In this document: one piece after another, positions 35,833-45,843 of the stretch | Numbering within the stretch: the first letter of the stretch is position 1 | Layout: every line of letters begins with the position of its first letter | From: Myxococcales bacterium | GTDB lineage: Bacteria; Myxococcota_A; Polyangia; Nannocystales; Nannocystaceae | Length of the DNA: 64,000 bases | Direction: 5' to 3' | Assembly: GCA_020633315.1 (NCBI GenBank) | Contig: JACKDV010000003.1 | Span: 620,001 to 684,000, forward strand | Position numbers and translations under genes: made by a program | Notes under the pieces: generated by a model | What the model was told of the DNA's origin: nothing | Database searches by the model: none | Seen by the model: the letters and a program-made list of their open reading frames with translations, nothing else

Positions 35833-36689
35833 TTGGGACTTGCTCGAAACTCGCTGCCGTTCCATGTGTACAGATCTCGTCGTAGGTGTTCGGGCGCCGT
35901 GTCGTAGACCGAGAAGCACGCCCGATGACCGGGTTTGTCGGACACGCTGGTGCCCGAGGAGACTCCGTGGACGGGGACCAGACCGGCCGGCCCCGGGAGC
36001 GCGGTGTCGACGAGGCGGTGCTCGTGACCGTGCAGGACCAGGTCGGCCCCGTGCCGCGCGATGACTTCCGCAAAGGCGTCGCGATCGACCAGGTCGTGCC
36101 GGGCCCCCGACACGCCGTCGACCACCGGGTGGTGGATCAGCACCACGCGCCGCAGGCCCTCCTCGGCCGTCGCATCGAGGATCTTGCCCAGGCGCGCGAG
36201 CTGGTCGGCGCCCACCTGGCCGATGGCGAACAGCGGGAGGCTGGCGATGGCCGTGGACACCCCGATCACCGCCACCCCGTCGTGGCGCACCACGAAGGGG
36301 TACTGCGAGTCGGCCAGCCGCTCGCCGTCCATGAACTCGGCGAGGAACGACTCGAAGCGCCCGCTGCGAACGCTGCCCTTGGTGTAGGTGTCGTGGTTGC
36401 CCGGGATCACGGTGACGGGCACCGGGGACTCCCGTAGCTTGCGTTGCACCAGATCGAACTCGGGCTCGAGCGCCAGGTTGGTGAGGTCGCCGGTGACCAG
36501 CAGCCGGTCCACCCCCAGCGCGGGGATCATGCTCAGCATCGAGTCGAACAGCCGACCATCGTGCGAGCGACCCCGCTTGAGCGCCAGGTTCACGCGACCC
36601 GTGAGGCGCTTGTTGAGATAGCGCCACAGGGACACCCCGGAGAGGTCCAGCAAGTGGATGTCCGAGATATGCAGGAAGCGAAGCGACAT
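35829..36689 (-). CDS. Calcineurin-like metallophosphoesterase (CpdA-like)
   Basis: 286 residues with all metallophosphoesterase motifs in order: HISDIHL (about residue 7), VTGDLTN, PGNHDTY, LIHHP and HGHEH. This is the dimetal phosphodiesterase fold of the cyclic-nucleotide phosphodiesterase/Icc group; the exact substrate (cAMP, a nucleotide or lipid A precursor) cannot be told from sequence. Cytoplasmic. It is followed by, and overlaps, the TPR lipoprotein gene. A TACAAA sequence about 21 nt upstream of the ATG may be part of its promoter, which is divergent from aspS. Confidence 0.88.
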   Translation of the reverse strand: MSLRFLHISDIHLLDLSGVSLWRYLNKRLTGRVNLALKRGRSHDGRLFDSMLSMIPALGVDRLLVTGDLTNLALEPEFDLVQRKLRESPVPVTVIPGNHDTYTKGSVRSGRFESFLAEFMDGERLADSQYPFVVRHDGVAVIGVSTAIASLPLFAIGQVGADQLARLGKILDATAEEGLRRVVLIHHPVVDGVSGARHDLVDRDAFAEVIARHGADLVLHGHEHRLVDTALPGPAGLVPVHGVSSGTSVSDKPGHRACFSVYDTAPEHLRRDLYTWNGSEFRASPK

Positions 36690-36865
36690 CGAGGTCGTGG
36701 GCTCGGGGCGTTTGTAGCAGGACCGAGCGCCCCGTACAGCGGGCCACGGTGTTTACGTCGAGATCCCGGGTCGCCCTTCATTATTGCGCAATACCCGCAG
36801 ATCTTTGACTCGTGAGTCGGCGCCGGAGACGGTCCGGGCCCCCTTCCGAGCCAAGCGCAGGCTGC

Positions 36866-36871
36866 TAGAGT
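36866..36871 (+). promoter_or_regulatory. -10-like box TAGAGT upstream of aspS
   Basis: TAGAGT ends 8 nt before ATG 36880, with no Shine-Dalgarno between. It supports the internal ATG as the start rather than the upstream extension. Confidence 0.45.
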
Positions 36872-36879
36872 CCGCCGCC

Positions 36880-38703
<1,824 letters not shown>

Positions 38704-38711
38704 TCCGGGGC

Positions 38712-38717
38712 TATCGT
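38712..38717 (+). promoter_or_regulatory. -10-like box TATCGT upstream of lnt
   Basis: TATCGT ends 11 nt before ATG 38729. Transcription from here would give a leader of about 4 nt. Read-through from aspS is also likely. Confidence 0.3.
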
Positions 38718-38728
38718 TGGATCCGACC

Positions 38729-40444
38729 ATGGCCCAGGCCGACTCCCCGCGTCCGCGGACCAGGGCGCAGCGCACCATCGCCGCGCTGCTGTCGACCGTG
38801 GGCATGGTGCTGTGCTGCCCCGACTACGACCTGTGGTGGCTGGGCTGCGTGGCGTGGGTGCCCTACCTGTGGGCCATCGAGGGGCTGCCGCCGCGCCAGG
38901 CCATGCGCTACGGCTGGCTCACCGGCACTCTGACCGTCTTCTGGGGCTTCTTCTGGATGACGAACTTGCTCACCAAGTTCGCCATGCTGCCCTGGGTGGT
39001 CGCGCTGCCGGTCGCGCTCTTGTTCTCCGCCTGGCATGGGCTCATCTGGGGGCTCGCCGCCCTGCTCATCGCGTGGCTGCGCCGGCGCGGCGGCTCGCTG
39101 CTGCTGGTGGCTCCCATGTGCTGGGTGGCGATGGAGGCCACGCTGCCCAACCTCTTCCCCATCTACATGGCGCTGGGCTGGTGCTGGCAGCCGCTGCTCA
39201 TCCAGACCGCCGAGATCGGCGGGGTGACCTTCGTGGGCGCCACCATGGTGGGGCTCAACGCCGCGCTCTACGAGGTGCTACGCAGCCGCTTCGAGCTCGG
39301 CCGCCTCGATCGCCGGGCGCTGATCGTGCTGCTGGCCTGGGCCATCGGCATCCCCGCCTACGGGGCCGTCCGCATCGCCCAGGTGGAGGCCGAGATGGCG
39401 GCCGCACCCAAGCTGAAGATCGCCGCGGTGCAGGGCAACTTCAGCATCTTCCAGATGCGCGACCGCAACGAGAAGATCCCGATCCTGCGCCGCCAGCAGG
39501 CCCTCACCGCGCAGTACCAGGCCCAGGGCGCGCAGCTGGCCGTGTGGGGCGAGACCGCCTATCCCAACGGCCGCAAGTTCTTCCGCGACAGCACCACCGA
39601 CCTGCCCTTCGAGGATCCGTGGAAGGTGCAGCGCGGCTTCTCGATCCCCGTGGTGTTCGGCACCGTCACCAGCCACCGCGACCCCGACGGTCGCCCGCTG
39701 CGGGGGCCCGGCATCTACCCCTACAACACCGCGCTGCTCATCGATGGCGAGGGCAAGGTCGCGGGGATGTACGACAAGGTCTATCGGCTGGCCTTCGGCG
39801 AGTACGCGCCGCTGGTCGATCCCGAGTGGTACCTGAGCATGATCCCCAACGCCGCCCACATCGAGAAGGGCAAGGGCCCCGACGTGATGGTGCTCCACAC
39901 CCCGCAGGGCACCTGGAGGCTGGGGCCGTTCATCTGCTACGAGGACATCCTGCCCCGCTTCGTGCGCGAGACGGCCAACCAGGGCGTCCACGTGTTCGTC
40001 AACATGACCAACGACGCGTGGTTCGGCAAGACGCACGAGCCCGCGCAGCACCTGGGCCTGGCCGTGTTCCGCACCGTGGAGCAGCGCAAGGCGCTGGTGC
40101 GGGCGGTCAACACCGGGGTGAGCACCATCATCGATCCCACCGGACGGGCGCTGGCCAAGACCCGCGTGACCGACCCCGACGTGGAGGGCCCGCAGCCGGC
40201 CGAGGGCGTGATGGCCGAGCTGCCCATGATGGACCCCGAGGCACGGACGCTCTACGGAGCCACCGGCGAGCTGTTCGATGGCTTGATGGTCCTCGGGATC
40301 GTGGTGGTGGCCTGGCGAACGCGCGGGGGCTCGGGCGGAGGCGAGGCTCCGCGCTCGTCCGAGGCCGAGGCGGGTGCCGCCAAGCGCGAGGACGAGGACG
40401 CCGAGCCCGAGCCCGAGGCGGCCGACGACGAGGCCCGCTCCTGA
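38729..40444 (+). CDS. lnt: Apolipoprotein N-acyltransferase
   Basis: 571 residues. It adds the third acyl chain to lipoproteins in the inner membrane. Five to six membrane helices (residues about 20-215) are followed by the periplasmic nitrilase-like domain with the Glu-Lys-Cys triad at E275 (WGETAYP), K350 (YDKVYRLAFGEY) and C403 (FICYED), spaced as in E. coli Lnt. MTNDAWFG follows as expected. The final membrane helix (LMVLGIVVVAWRTR) precedes a 45-residue acidic tail that E. coli Lnt lacks. The many lipoproteins in this window are its likely substrates. It lies 25 nt after aspS. Confidence 0.96.
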   Translation: MAQADSPRPRTRAQRTIAALLSTVGMVLCCPDYDLWWLGCVAWVPYLWAIEGLPPRQAMRYGWLTGTLTVFWGFFWMTNLLTKFAMLPWVVALPVALLFSAWHGLIWGLAALLIAWLRRRGGSLLLVAPMCWVAMEATLPNLFPIYMALGWCWQPLLIQTAEIGGVTFVGATMVGLNAALYEVLRSRFELGRLDRRALIVLLAWAIGIPAYGAVRIAQVEAEMAAAPKLKIAAVQGNFSIFQMRDRNEKIPILRRQQALTAQYQAQGAQLAVWGETAYPNGRKFFRDSTTDLPFEDPWKVQRGFSIPVVFGTVTSHRDPDGRPLRGPGIYPYNTALLIDGEGKVAGMYDKVYRLAFGEYAPLVDPEWYLSMIPNAAHIEKGKGPDVMVLHTPQGTWRLGPFICYEDILPRFVRETANQGVHVFVNMTNDAWFGKTHEPAQHLGLAVFRTVEQRKALVRAVNTGVSTIIDPTGRALAKTRVTDPDVEGPQPAEGVMAELPMMDPEARTLYGATGELFDGLMVLGIVVVAWRTRGGSGGGEAPRSSEAEAGAAKREDEDAEPEPEAADDEARS

Positions 40445-40470
40445 CGCGGCGCGCGCCAGTGGAGCCGGGC

Positions 40471-40476
40471 TACCCT
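40471..40476 (+). promoter_or_regulatory. -10-like box TACCCT, predicted leaderless start for the redoxin lipoprotein
   Basis: TACCCT ends exactly 7 nt before ATG 40484; no Shine-Dalgarno is present. Confidence 0.5.
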
Positions 40477-40483
40477 TCGCGCC

Positions 40484-41230
40484 ATGACGCGCCCGCTGCT
40501 GCTCTCCCTGTGCCTCGTCCTCCCCGTCGCCTGTGACAAGTCCAAGGAGGCGGCCGACAGCTCGGCCCCTGTCACCAAGAAGGACCCGCAGGCGGTGCCC
40601 GAGGTGGACGTCAAGGGCATGGGCGGCAGCGCCGAGATCAAGGCGCCCCCCGCCGACGACCACGGGGCCGCGGCCCCGCCCGCCGCCACGGCCGAGCTCG
40701 GCAAGCCGGCGCCCGACTTCACCCTGAGCGACGTCGACGGCAAGAGCCACTCGCTGTCCCAGCACGCGGGCAAGCTCGTGGTGCTCGAGTGGTTCAACCC
40801 CGAGTGTCCCTTCGTCAAGTACGCCCACGGCGAGGGACCGCTGGTGAAGATGGCCGCCGACGAGATGGCCAAGGGCGTGGTGTGGCTGTCGATCAACTCG
40901 GGCGCGCCGGGCAAGCAGGGGCACGGCGTCGAGGCCAACAAGGCGGGCATCAGCGGCTACGGCATGACCAACCCCGTGCTGCTCGACGAGGACGGCAGCG
41001 TGGGGCACATGTACGGAGCCGAGAAGACCCCGCACGTGTTCATCGTGGATGCCGAGGGCACGCTGGTCTACCGCGGCGCCCTCGACAATGCACCCATCGG
41101 CGAGGTGGACGGCGGCGGCGAGCGTCTCGACTACGTCACCACCGCGCTCGACGAGCTGCGCGCGGGCAAGCCGGTGAGCACGCCCGAGACCAAGCCCTAC
41201 GGCTGCACGGTGAAGTACGCCAAGGGATAG
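40484..41230 (+). CDS. Redoxin (peroxiredoxin-like) lipoprotein
   Basis: 248 residues. The lipoprotein signal ends LVLPVAC (Cys about 17), then comes a Ser/Ala/Pro linker to about residue 65. The thioredoxin-fold domain starts LGKPAPDFTLSDVDG, with a single active-site cysteine in NPECPFVKYAH instead of CxxC. The pattern NxxCPFVxxxH and the later TPHVFIVDAEGTLVYRG are typical of the AhpC/TSA-like group seen in myxobacteria and planctomycetes. A C-terminal Cys in YGCTVKYAKG could act as resolving cysteine. Periplasmic thiol redox or peroxide reduction is the inferred role. Confidence 0.88.
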   Translation: MTRPLLLSLCLVLPVACDKSKEAADSSAPVTKKDPQAVPEVDVKGMGGSAEIKAPPADDHGAAAPPAATAELGKPAPDFTLSDVDGKSHSLSQHAGKLVVLEWFNPECPFVKYAHGEGPLVKMAADEMAKGVVWLSINSGAPGKQGHGVEANKAGISGYGMTNPVLLDEDGSVGHMYGAEKTPHVFIVDAEGTLVYRGALDNAPIGEVDGGGERLDYVTTALDELRAGKPVSTPETKPYGCTVKYAKG

Positions 41231-41285
41231 GACGCGACCTCCCCTCGCCGCACCGCCCCCGCGAGGCCGCATCATCGAGGGTGCC

Positions 41286-41507
41286 ATGGGTCGGATCCTC
41301 GCTCACGCCCTGGTCACGACCGCGCTGGTCGTGGGCTGCGACTCCAAGCCCGCCGAGGCCCCCGTGCCCTCCGAGCCGTCGCCCGCTCCCGCCCCGGCTG
41401 CCGATCCAGCGCCGCCTTCCCCCACCGCGGACCCGCTCGAGCGCGACGAGGGATGGTCGGTGCTCGAGCTGTCCAAGGCGCGGCTGCTCGCGGGCAGCGC
41501 GAGGTAG
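41286..41507 (+). CDS. Small lipoprotein
   Basis: 73 residues. The signal peptide LAHALVTTALVVGC has a good lipobox (VVGC, Cys about 18), followed by a Pro/Ala/Glu-rich disordered stretch and a short C-terminal amphipathic segment (WSVLELSKARLLAG). The Shine-Dalgarno-like GAGGG lies just before the ATG. The small size and low complexity make function unassignable. It lies 55 nt after the redoxin gene, and a hairpin follows. Confidence 0.6.
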   Translation: MGRILAHALVTTALVVGCDSKPAEAPVPSEPSPAPAPAADPAPPSPTADPLERDEGWSVLELSKARLLAGSAR

Positions 41508-41535
41508 CGCCGGCTCGCCGCGAGGCAGGCACCGC

Positions 41536-41555
41536 GCGGTCCCATCGGGGACCGC
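41536..41555 (+). terminator. Hairpin terminator after small lipoprotein
   Basis: GCGGTCCC and GGGACCGC form an 8-bp perfect stem around an ATCG loop, 29 nt after the stop. No T-tract. The remaining stretch up to 41779 shows no gene. Confidence 0.5.
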
Positions 41556-41779
41556 AGAGCCCATGGCCCGACCGTGCCGTGGTGCCCGGGGTCCCGCGAC
41601 GCCGCGGCATCACGGCGGCGAGGAATCGATGCCCTGCGCAGCCAAGACCACCCGCGAGCGCACTCAGCCCTCGGGGCCCATCGCCCACCCTGCACCAGGC
41701 ACCGGACCACCATGCTCGCGACCGTGCTCCTCGACGACTGCTCGCTGCCCCTTGGGGCCCCGTGGCTCCCGCCCACGCG

Positions 41780-41785
41780 TATACT
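41780..41785 (+). promoter_or_regulatory. -10-like box TATACT, predicted leaderless start for ECF sigma gene
   Basis: TATACT ends exactly 7 nt before ATG 41793. The same spacing is seen before the second sigma gene of this type at 47295. No Shine-Dalgarno. Confidence 0.55.
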
Positions 41786-41792
41786 CGCCTCG

Positions 41793-42419
41793 ATGGACGA
41801 TGCGGAGCTGCTCCGAGCCTGGCGGGAGGGTGACCGCGGCGCGGGCGAGGAGCTGTTCGAGCGCCACTACGCCACGGTGGAGCGCTTCTTCCGCAACAAG
41901 GTGAGCGAGCCCGACGACCTCATCCAGCACACCTTCCTCGCGTGCGTGGAGGCGGCCCCTCGGTTTCGGGGCGACTCGCAGTTCCGCACGTTCCTGCTGG
42001 GCATCGCGATCAACGTGCTGCGCGCCCACTACCGGCAGCTGCAGAAGCAGCGGGGCGTGGGCTCGCTGCACAGCAGCTCCGTGGCCGACCTGGGAGCGAC
42101 GCCGAGCCGGATCGTGGCGGGGCACGAGGAGGAGCGGCTGCTGCTGGCCGCCCTGCGCCGGCTCCCGGTAGAGCTGCAGCTCGTGCTCGAGCTGCGCTAC
42201 TGGGACGGGCTCAAGCACGAGGAGCTCGCCGAGCTGCTCGAGCTGCCCCGCAGCACGGTCAACACCCGCCTGCGCCGCGGACGGGAGCTGCTCGAGCAGC
42301 ACATGGGCGAGCTGGCCTCGTCGCCCCAGATGCTGCACAGCACGATCACCCGCCTCGACGACTGGGTGGAGGAGCAGCGTCGACGCAGCCCGCTGAGCGC
42401 ACGGGGAGAGGAAGGCTAG
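41793..42419 (+). CDS. ECF-type sigma factor coupled to a Ser/Thr kinase
   Basis: 208 residues with region 2 (LFERHYATVERFFRNKVSEPDDLIQHTFLACVEAAPRF) and region 4 (LPVELQLVLELRYWDGLKHEELAELLELPRSTVNTRLRRGRELL). A C-terminal extension of about 30 residues (SPQMLHSTITRLDDWVEEQRR) follows region 4. The same extension, with matching STI-x-x-LD-x-W, occurs in the sigma factor at 47295-47915. The kinase gene starts 2 nt after the stop, so both come from one mRNA. No anti-sigma factor is nearby; control by the kinase is the likely alternative, as in other kinase-linked ECF groups. Confidence 0.92.
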   Translation: MDDAELLRAWREGDRGAGEELFERHYATVERFFRNKVSEPDDLIQHTFLACVEAAPRFRGDSQFRTFLLGIAINVLRAHYRQLQKQRGVGSLHSSSVADLGATPSRIVAGHEEERLLLAALRRLPVELQLVLELRYWDGLKHEELAELLELPRSTVNTRLRRGRELLEQHMGELASSPQMLHSTITRLDDWVEEQRRRSPLSARGEEG

Positions 42420-42421
42420 CC

Positions 42422-45352
42422 GTGTCGGCGGCCCATCGCAGCCCTGGGCTCGAGGACCAGCTCGAGCGACTCGGCCAGGCGCGAGCCGAGGACCCCCCCG
42501 GGGAGGAGGCGCGCAAGCAGGGGATCAAGGCGCGGCTGTTCGGCGACCCGACGCCGCCCTCCGAGCGCTTCGGTCGCTTCGTGGACCTGGGGCCATTGGG
42601 CCACGGGGCCATGGGCACGGTGCGAAGGGCCTACGACGCCCGGCTCGCCCGCGAGGTGGCGATCAAGGTGGTGCGGGACCGCTCGGGGCGCAGGCCCAAC
42701 GATCGCCTGCTCCGCGAGGCCCAGGCGCTGGCGCAGCTTTCCCATCCCAACGTGGTGCAGGTCTACGAGTCCGGGGAGATCGACGGCGAGATCTTCATCG
42801 CGATGGAGCTCGTGGACGGCACGCCCCTCGATGCGTGGCAGCGCGAGCGTCACGCGTGGCGGGAGTGCCTGGAGGTCTACGTGCAGGCCGGCCGGGGCCT
42901 GGCGGCCGCGCACGAGGCCGGGCTGGTCCATCGCGACTTCAAGCCCTCCAACTGCATCCGCGACCGCCGCGGGCGGGTGCGGGTGCTCGACTTCGGGCTG
43001 GCCCGATCCCTGGAGGTCCGCGAGACCTCGGGCGACTCGGCGCCGGCCGAGGCGGCGTCGACCACCCCCTGGGCCCCCGCCCCCCGAGCGTCGCTCGGCT
43101 CGACCGACGACATCCCGATGCTCCAGGTCCAGCTCACCGCCAACCGGGCGGTGGTGGGCACGCTCGCCTACATGGCACCCGAGCAGTACGCGGGGCGAGG
43201 GGTCGACGCGCGCAGCGATCAGTTCGCCTTCTGCGTGTCGCTCTTCGAGGCGATCTACGGCGAGCCCCCCTTCGGCCGAGACCCCCGCGCGGCGCTCGTC
43301 GAGATGATGGGGTGCACGGGACGAGCGCCCACCTTCCCGTCCTCGCCCTCGGTGCCCGCGGTGCTGCGCCGGGCCTTGCAACGCGGCATGGCGGGCGATC
43401 CGGCCGCGCGCTGGCCCTCGATGGAGGCGCTGCTGGGGCAGCTGGTCGGGCCGCTGCGCCCGACCGCCTGGCGATCGCTGTCGATGATGGGAGTGCTGGG
43501 GCTGGGCGTGGGCCTGGCCTCCACCGCCTTCGGAGGTGGCGAGGACCACTGCGCCGCGGTCCACGAGCGGGTCGAGCACACGTGGAACCAGGAGCATCGC
43601 GAGCAGGTGGAGGCGGCGCTGCTGGCCACGGGGGCCCCCTACGCCCGGACCACGGCGAGGACCGTGCGGGCCGAGCTCGACCGCTACGCGTCGCGGCTCG
43701 ACGAGGAGCTGTACCTCGCCTGCCGGGCCGAAGGACGCACCGCGACCAGCTCGCCCCGCCCCGCCGTCGCGCGGCTGGCCTGCCTCGATGCTCGCGAGGC
43801 CGCGCTGCAGGACGTGGTGCAGCAGCTCCGCGCGGCCGACGAGCCCCTCGCGGCGCAGGCCGTGGACCTGGTGATGGGGCTCCCGCCGGTGGAGGGCTGT
43901 GACTCGCCCGCGCCCGAGCCCGTGCTCGCGTCGCCCGAGGACCAGCCGGAGGTGCGGCGGATCGGCATCCTGCTCGACCGGGCCCGCGCCCGGATCGACG
44001 GCGCTCGCCTCGACCAGGCGCAGGTGCTGGCCGAGGAGGCGCTCGAGGCCGCGGAGGCGATCGACGCACCGGGGCTGCAGGCCGAGGCCCGGCTGGTACA
44101 GGGACGCGCGCTCCTGGGCCGAGGCAAGGCGGACCAGGCCCGCACCGTGCTCGAGGAGGCCCGGGTCCTGGCGCAGCGACACGGCACCGACGAGATCCTC
44201 GTGGGCGTGCTGTCGAGCCTGAGCCACGTGGTGGGAGTGAGCCAGGGCCGGCACGACCTGGGCCTGGTACACGCCGCCGATGCGGTGAGCTTCGCCGATC
44301 GCCCGCAGGTGTCCGGGCGGATGCGGGCGGTGGCCCATGCTGCCCACGGCAATCTCTCCGTGACCCACGGCGAGCTGGAGGAGGCTCGGGGCCACTTCGA
44401 GCGCGCCCTGCAGGGGCTCGAGGCCGAGCACCAGGACGGCCTCGCCCTCGTCGAGCCCCTGGACGGCCTGGCGATCACGCTCCGACACCAGGGGAGCTAC
44501 CGCGAGGCCATCGCACACGGCCGACGGGCGCTGCGGATCCTGCAGGCCAGCAAGGGCGACCTGCACCCCGACACCGCCATCTCCAAGGCCAACCTCGCGG
44601 CGATCCTCGGGGACCAGGGCGAGCTCGGGGAGGCCCGTCGGCTGTACGAGGAGGCCATCGCAGGGCTGGAGCACGCGCGGGGCCTCGATCCCTTCCACCT
44701 CGCCGCCGCCCACAACGGGCTCGCTGCGATCCTCGCGGAGCAAGGCGAGCCTGCGGGGGCCGAGCTGCACTACCTCGCGGCGATCGAGCGGTGGAGCTCC
44801 GCGACGAGCCCCGACCCCCGCGCCGTGGCCACCGCCCGAGCCAACCTCGCGAGGCTCCTGGCGACCGAGGGCGAGCACGAGGCCGCGCTCGAGCAGCTGC
44901 GCCCTGCCCTGGCGGCGCTCGAGGGCCTGGCTCGGACGCCACGGGTCGTCCGGCTGCAGGCCGACGTCCTCCGCGGGCTCGGCCGAGCCCACCGGGAGCG
45001 AGGCGAGCTCGAGACCGCCGAGGCCTACTTCCGAGCCGGGCTCGAGCAGCTCGAGCGGGAGGGCGGCGAGGCGAGCGAGACGATGGCCAGCCTGCTCAAC
45101 GGCCTGGGGCGCCTGCGGCTGCGCCAGGGCGACGCGGCCGAGGCGATGCGCCTGCACCTTCGAGCCCTGGAGCTCGCTCGGACCGACCCCGCCGTCTCGA
45201 GCGACCGCATTCCTCGGACCCACTACTACCTCGCGCAGGCCCTGGCCGCGCTCGGTCGACGGAGCGAGGCCGCGGAGCATGCCGACCATGCCGTGGCCGG
45301 TGGCGTCGAGGATGCCCACCGGCTCCGAGACGAGCTCGCAGCCGCTCGCTAG
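42422..45352 (+). CDS. Transmembrane Ser/Thr kinase with TPR repeat C-terminus
   Basis: 976 residues from GTG 42422. The kinase domain (about 45-310) has GHGAMGTV, AIKVV, HRDFKPSN, LDFGLAR and MAPEQY. A roughly 40-residue insertion rich in Ser/Ala/Pro sits in the activation segment between DFG and APE. One membrane helix lies at about 350-370 (MMGVLGLGVGLASTAFGG). The remaining 600 residues are TPR repeats (for example AEEALEAAEAIDAPGLQAEARLV) and should lie outside the cytoplasm. This is the common myxobacterial kinase-TPR receptor type, here paired with an ECF sigma factor. Confidence 0.93.
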   Translation: MSAAHRSPGLEDQLERLGQARAEDPPGEEARKQGIKARLFGDPTPPSERFGRFVDLGPLGHGAMGTVRRAYDARLAREVAIKVVRDRSGRRPNDRLLREAQALAQLSHPNVVQVYESGEIDGEIFIAMELVDGTPLDAWQRERHAWRECLEVYVQAGRGLAAAHEAGLVHRDFKPSNCIRDRRGRVRVLDFGLARSLEVRETSGDSAPAEAASTTPWAPAPRASLGSTDDIPMLQVQLTANRAVVGTLAYMAPEQYAGRGVDARSDQFAFCVSLFEAIYGEPPFGRDPRAALVEMMGCTGRAPTFPSSPSVPAVLRRALQRGMAGDPAARWPSMEALLGQLVGPLRPTAWRSLSMMGVLGLGVGLASTAFGGGEDHCAAVHERVEHTWNQEHREQVEAALLATGAPYARTTARTVRAELDRYASRLDEELYLACRAEGRTATSSPRPAVARLACLDAREAALQDVVQQLRAADEPLAAQAVDLVMGLPPVEGCDSPAPEPVLASPEDQPEVRRIGILLDRARARIDGARLDQAQVLAEEALEAAEAIDAPGLQAEARLVQGRALLGRGKADQARTVLEEARVLAQRHGTDEILVGVLSSLSHVVGVSQGRHDLGLVHAADAVSFADRPQVSGRMRAVAHAAHGNLSVTHGELEEARGHFERALQGLEAEHQDGLALVEPLDGLAITLRHQGSYREAIAHGRRALRILQASKGDLHPDTAISKANLAAILGDQGELGEARRLYEEAIAGLEHARGLDPFHLAAAHNGLAAILAEQGEPAGAELHYLAAIERWSSATSPDPRAVATARANLARLLATEGEHEAALEQLRPALAALEGLARTPRVVRLQADVLRGLGRAHRERGELETAEAYFRAGLEQLEREGGEASETMASLLNGLGRLRLRQGDAAEAMRLHLRALELARTDPAVSSDRIPRTHYYLAQALAALGRRSEAAEHADHAVAGGVEDAHRLRDELAAAR

Positions 45353-45843
45353 CCGAGCGAGACGAGGACGAAGCGCGTCACGGTGACCTCACCGTGACGC
45401 GCTTCGTCGATCGACCGGCCCGCGGCGCGGCGACATGCACTGAAATCCCTTTTTCGGGCCTTCTCCCTCGACGAAAGCTCGCGCTCGAATACTGCCCCAT
45501 CGAAGGGCGCGAAGCGCCAACCGAGGGGATGCAAGCCCGGCCCGTCTCCGGATGCATCACCGACCACTCTGCCACCGCAACGGATGGGATGCCGCTCGCG
45601 GGGGATGGTCGCCCCTCCTTGGCTCGACGATCTTGCAGACAACTACATTGATGGACATCGCTGGTCCTTCGCGCCCTCGAAACCGAAGCACCAGCTCCCG
45701 AGCCGAGACCACGTCGGTCTCCCTGGATAGTGACACGAAGCGTCGCCGCTCCCTCGAAGGCGATGTGACTCGGTGGATTCCCGTGCGGCGGATGGTCCGT
45801 CGCACCTCGGGTGCTGGTGCTCGAGCTCGCGAGGTCGCGAACG
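45353..45843. other. Long intergenic region, terminator then no recognisable gene
   Basis: 491 nt between the TPR kinase and the RCC1 gene. It begins with the palindrome listed separately; the rest has lower GC and no consistent codon bias in any frame. The RCC1 promoter must lie here; I cannot place it. Confidence 0.5.
45367..45408 (+). terminator. Perfect 20-bp hairpin terminator after TPR kinase
   Basis: Arms 45367-45386 and 45389-45408 are exact reverse complements separated by CC. It starts 15 nt after the kinase stop. It lacks a T-tract. Confidence 0.75.

Noticed and set aside
36690..36879. In-frame N-terminal extension of aspS from 36784
   Set aside because: The extra 32 residues do not resemble any AspRS, and a -10-like box lies inside them 8 nt before ATG 36880.
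45367..45408. Palindrome considered as an operator or attachment site
   Set aside because: Position 15 nt after a stop codon with a 2-nt loop fits a terminator; no integrase or second copy was seen.
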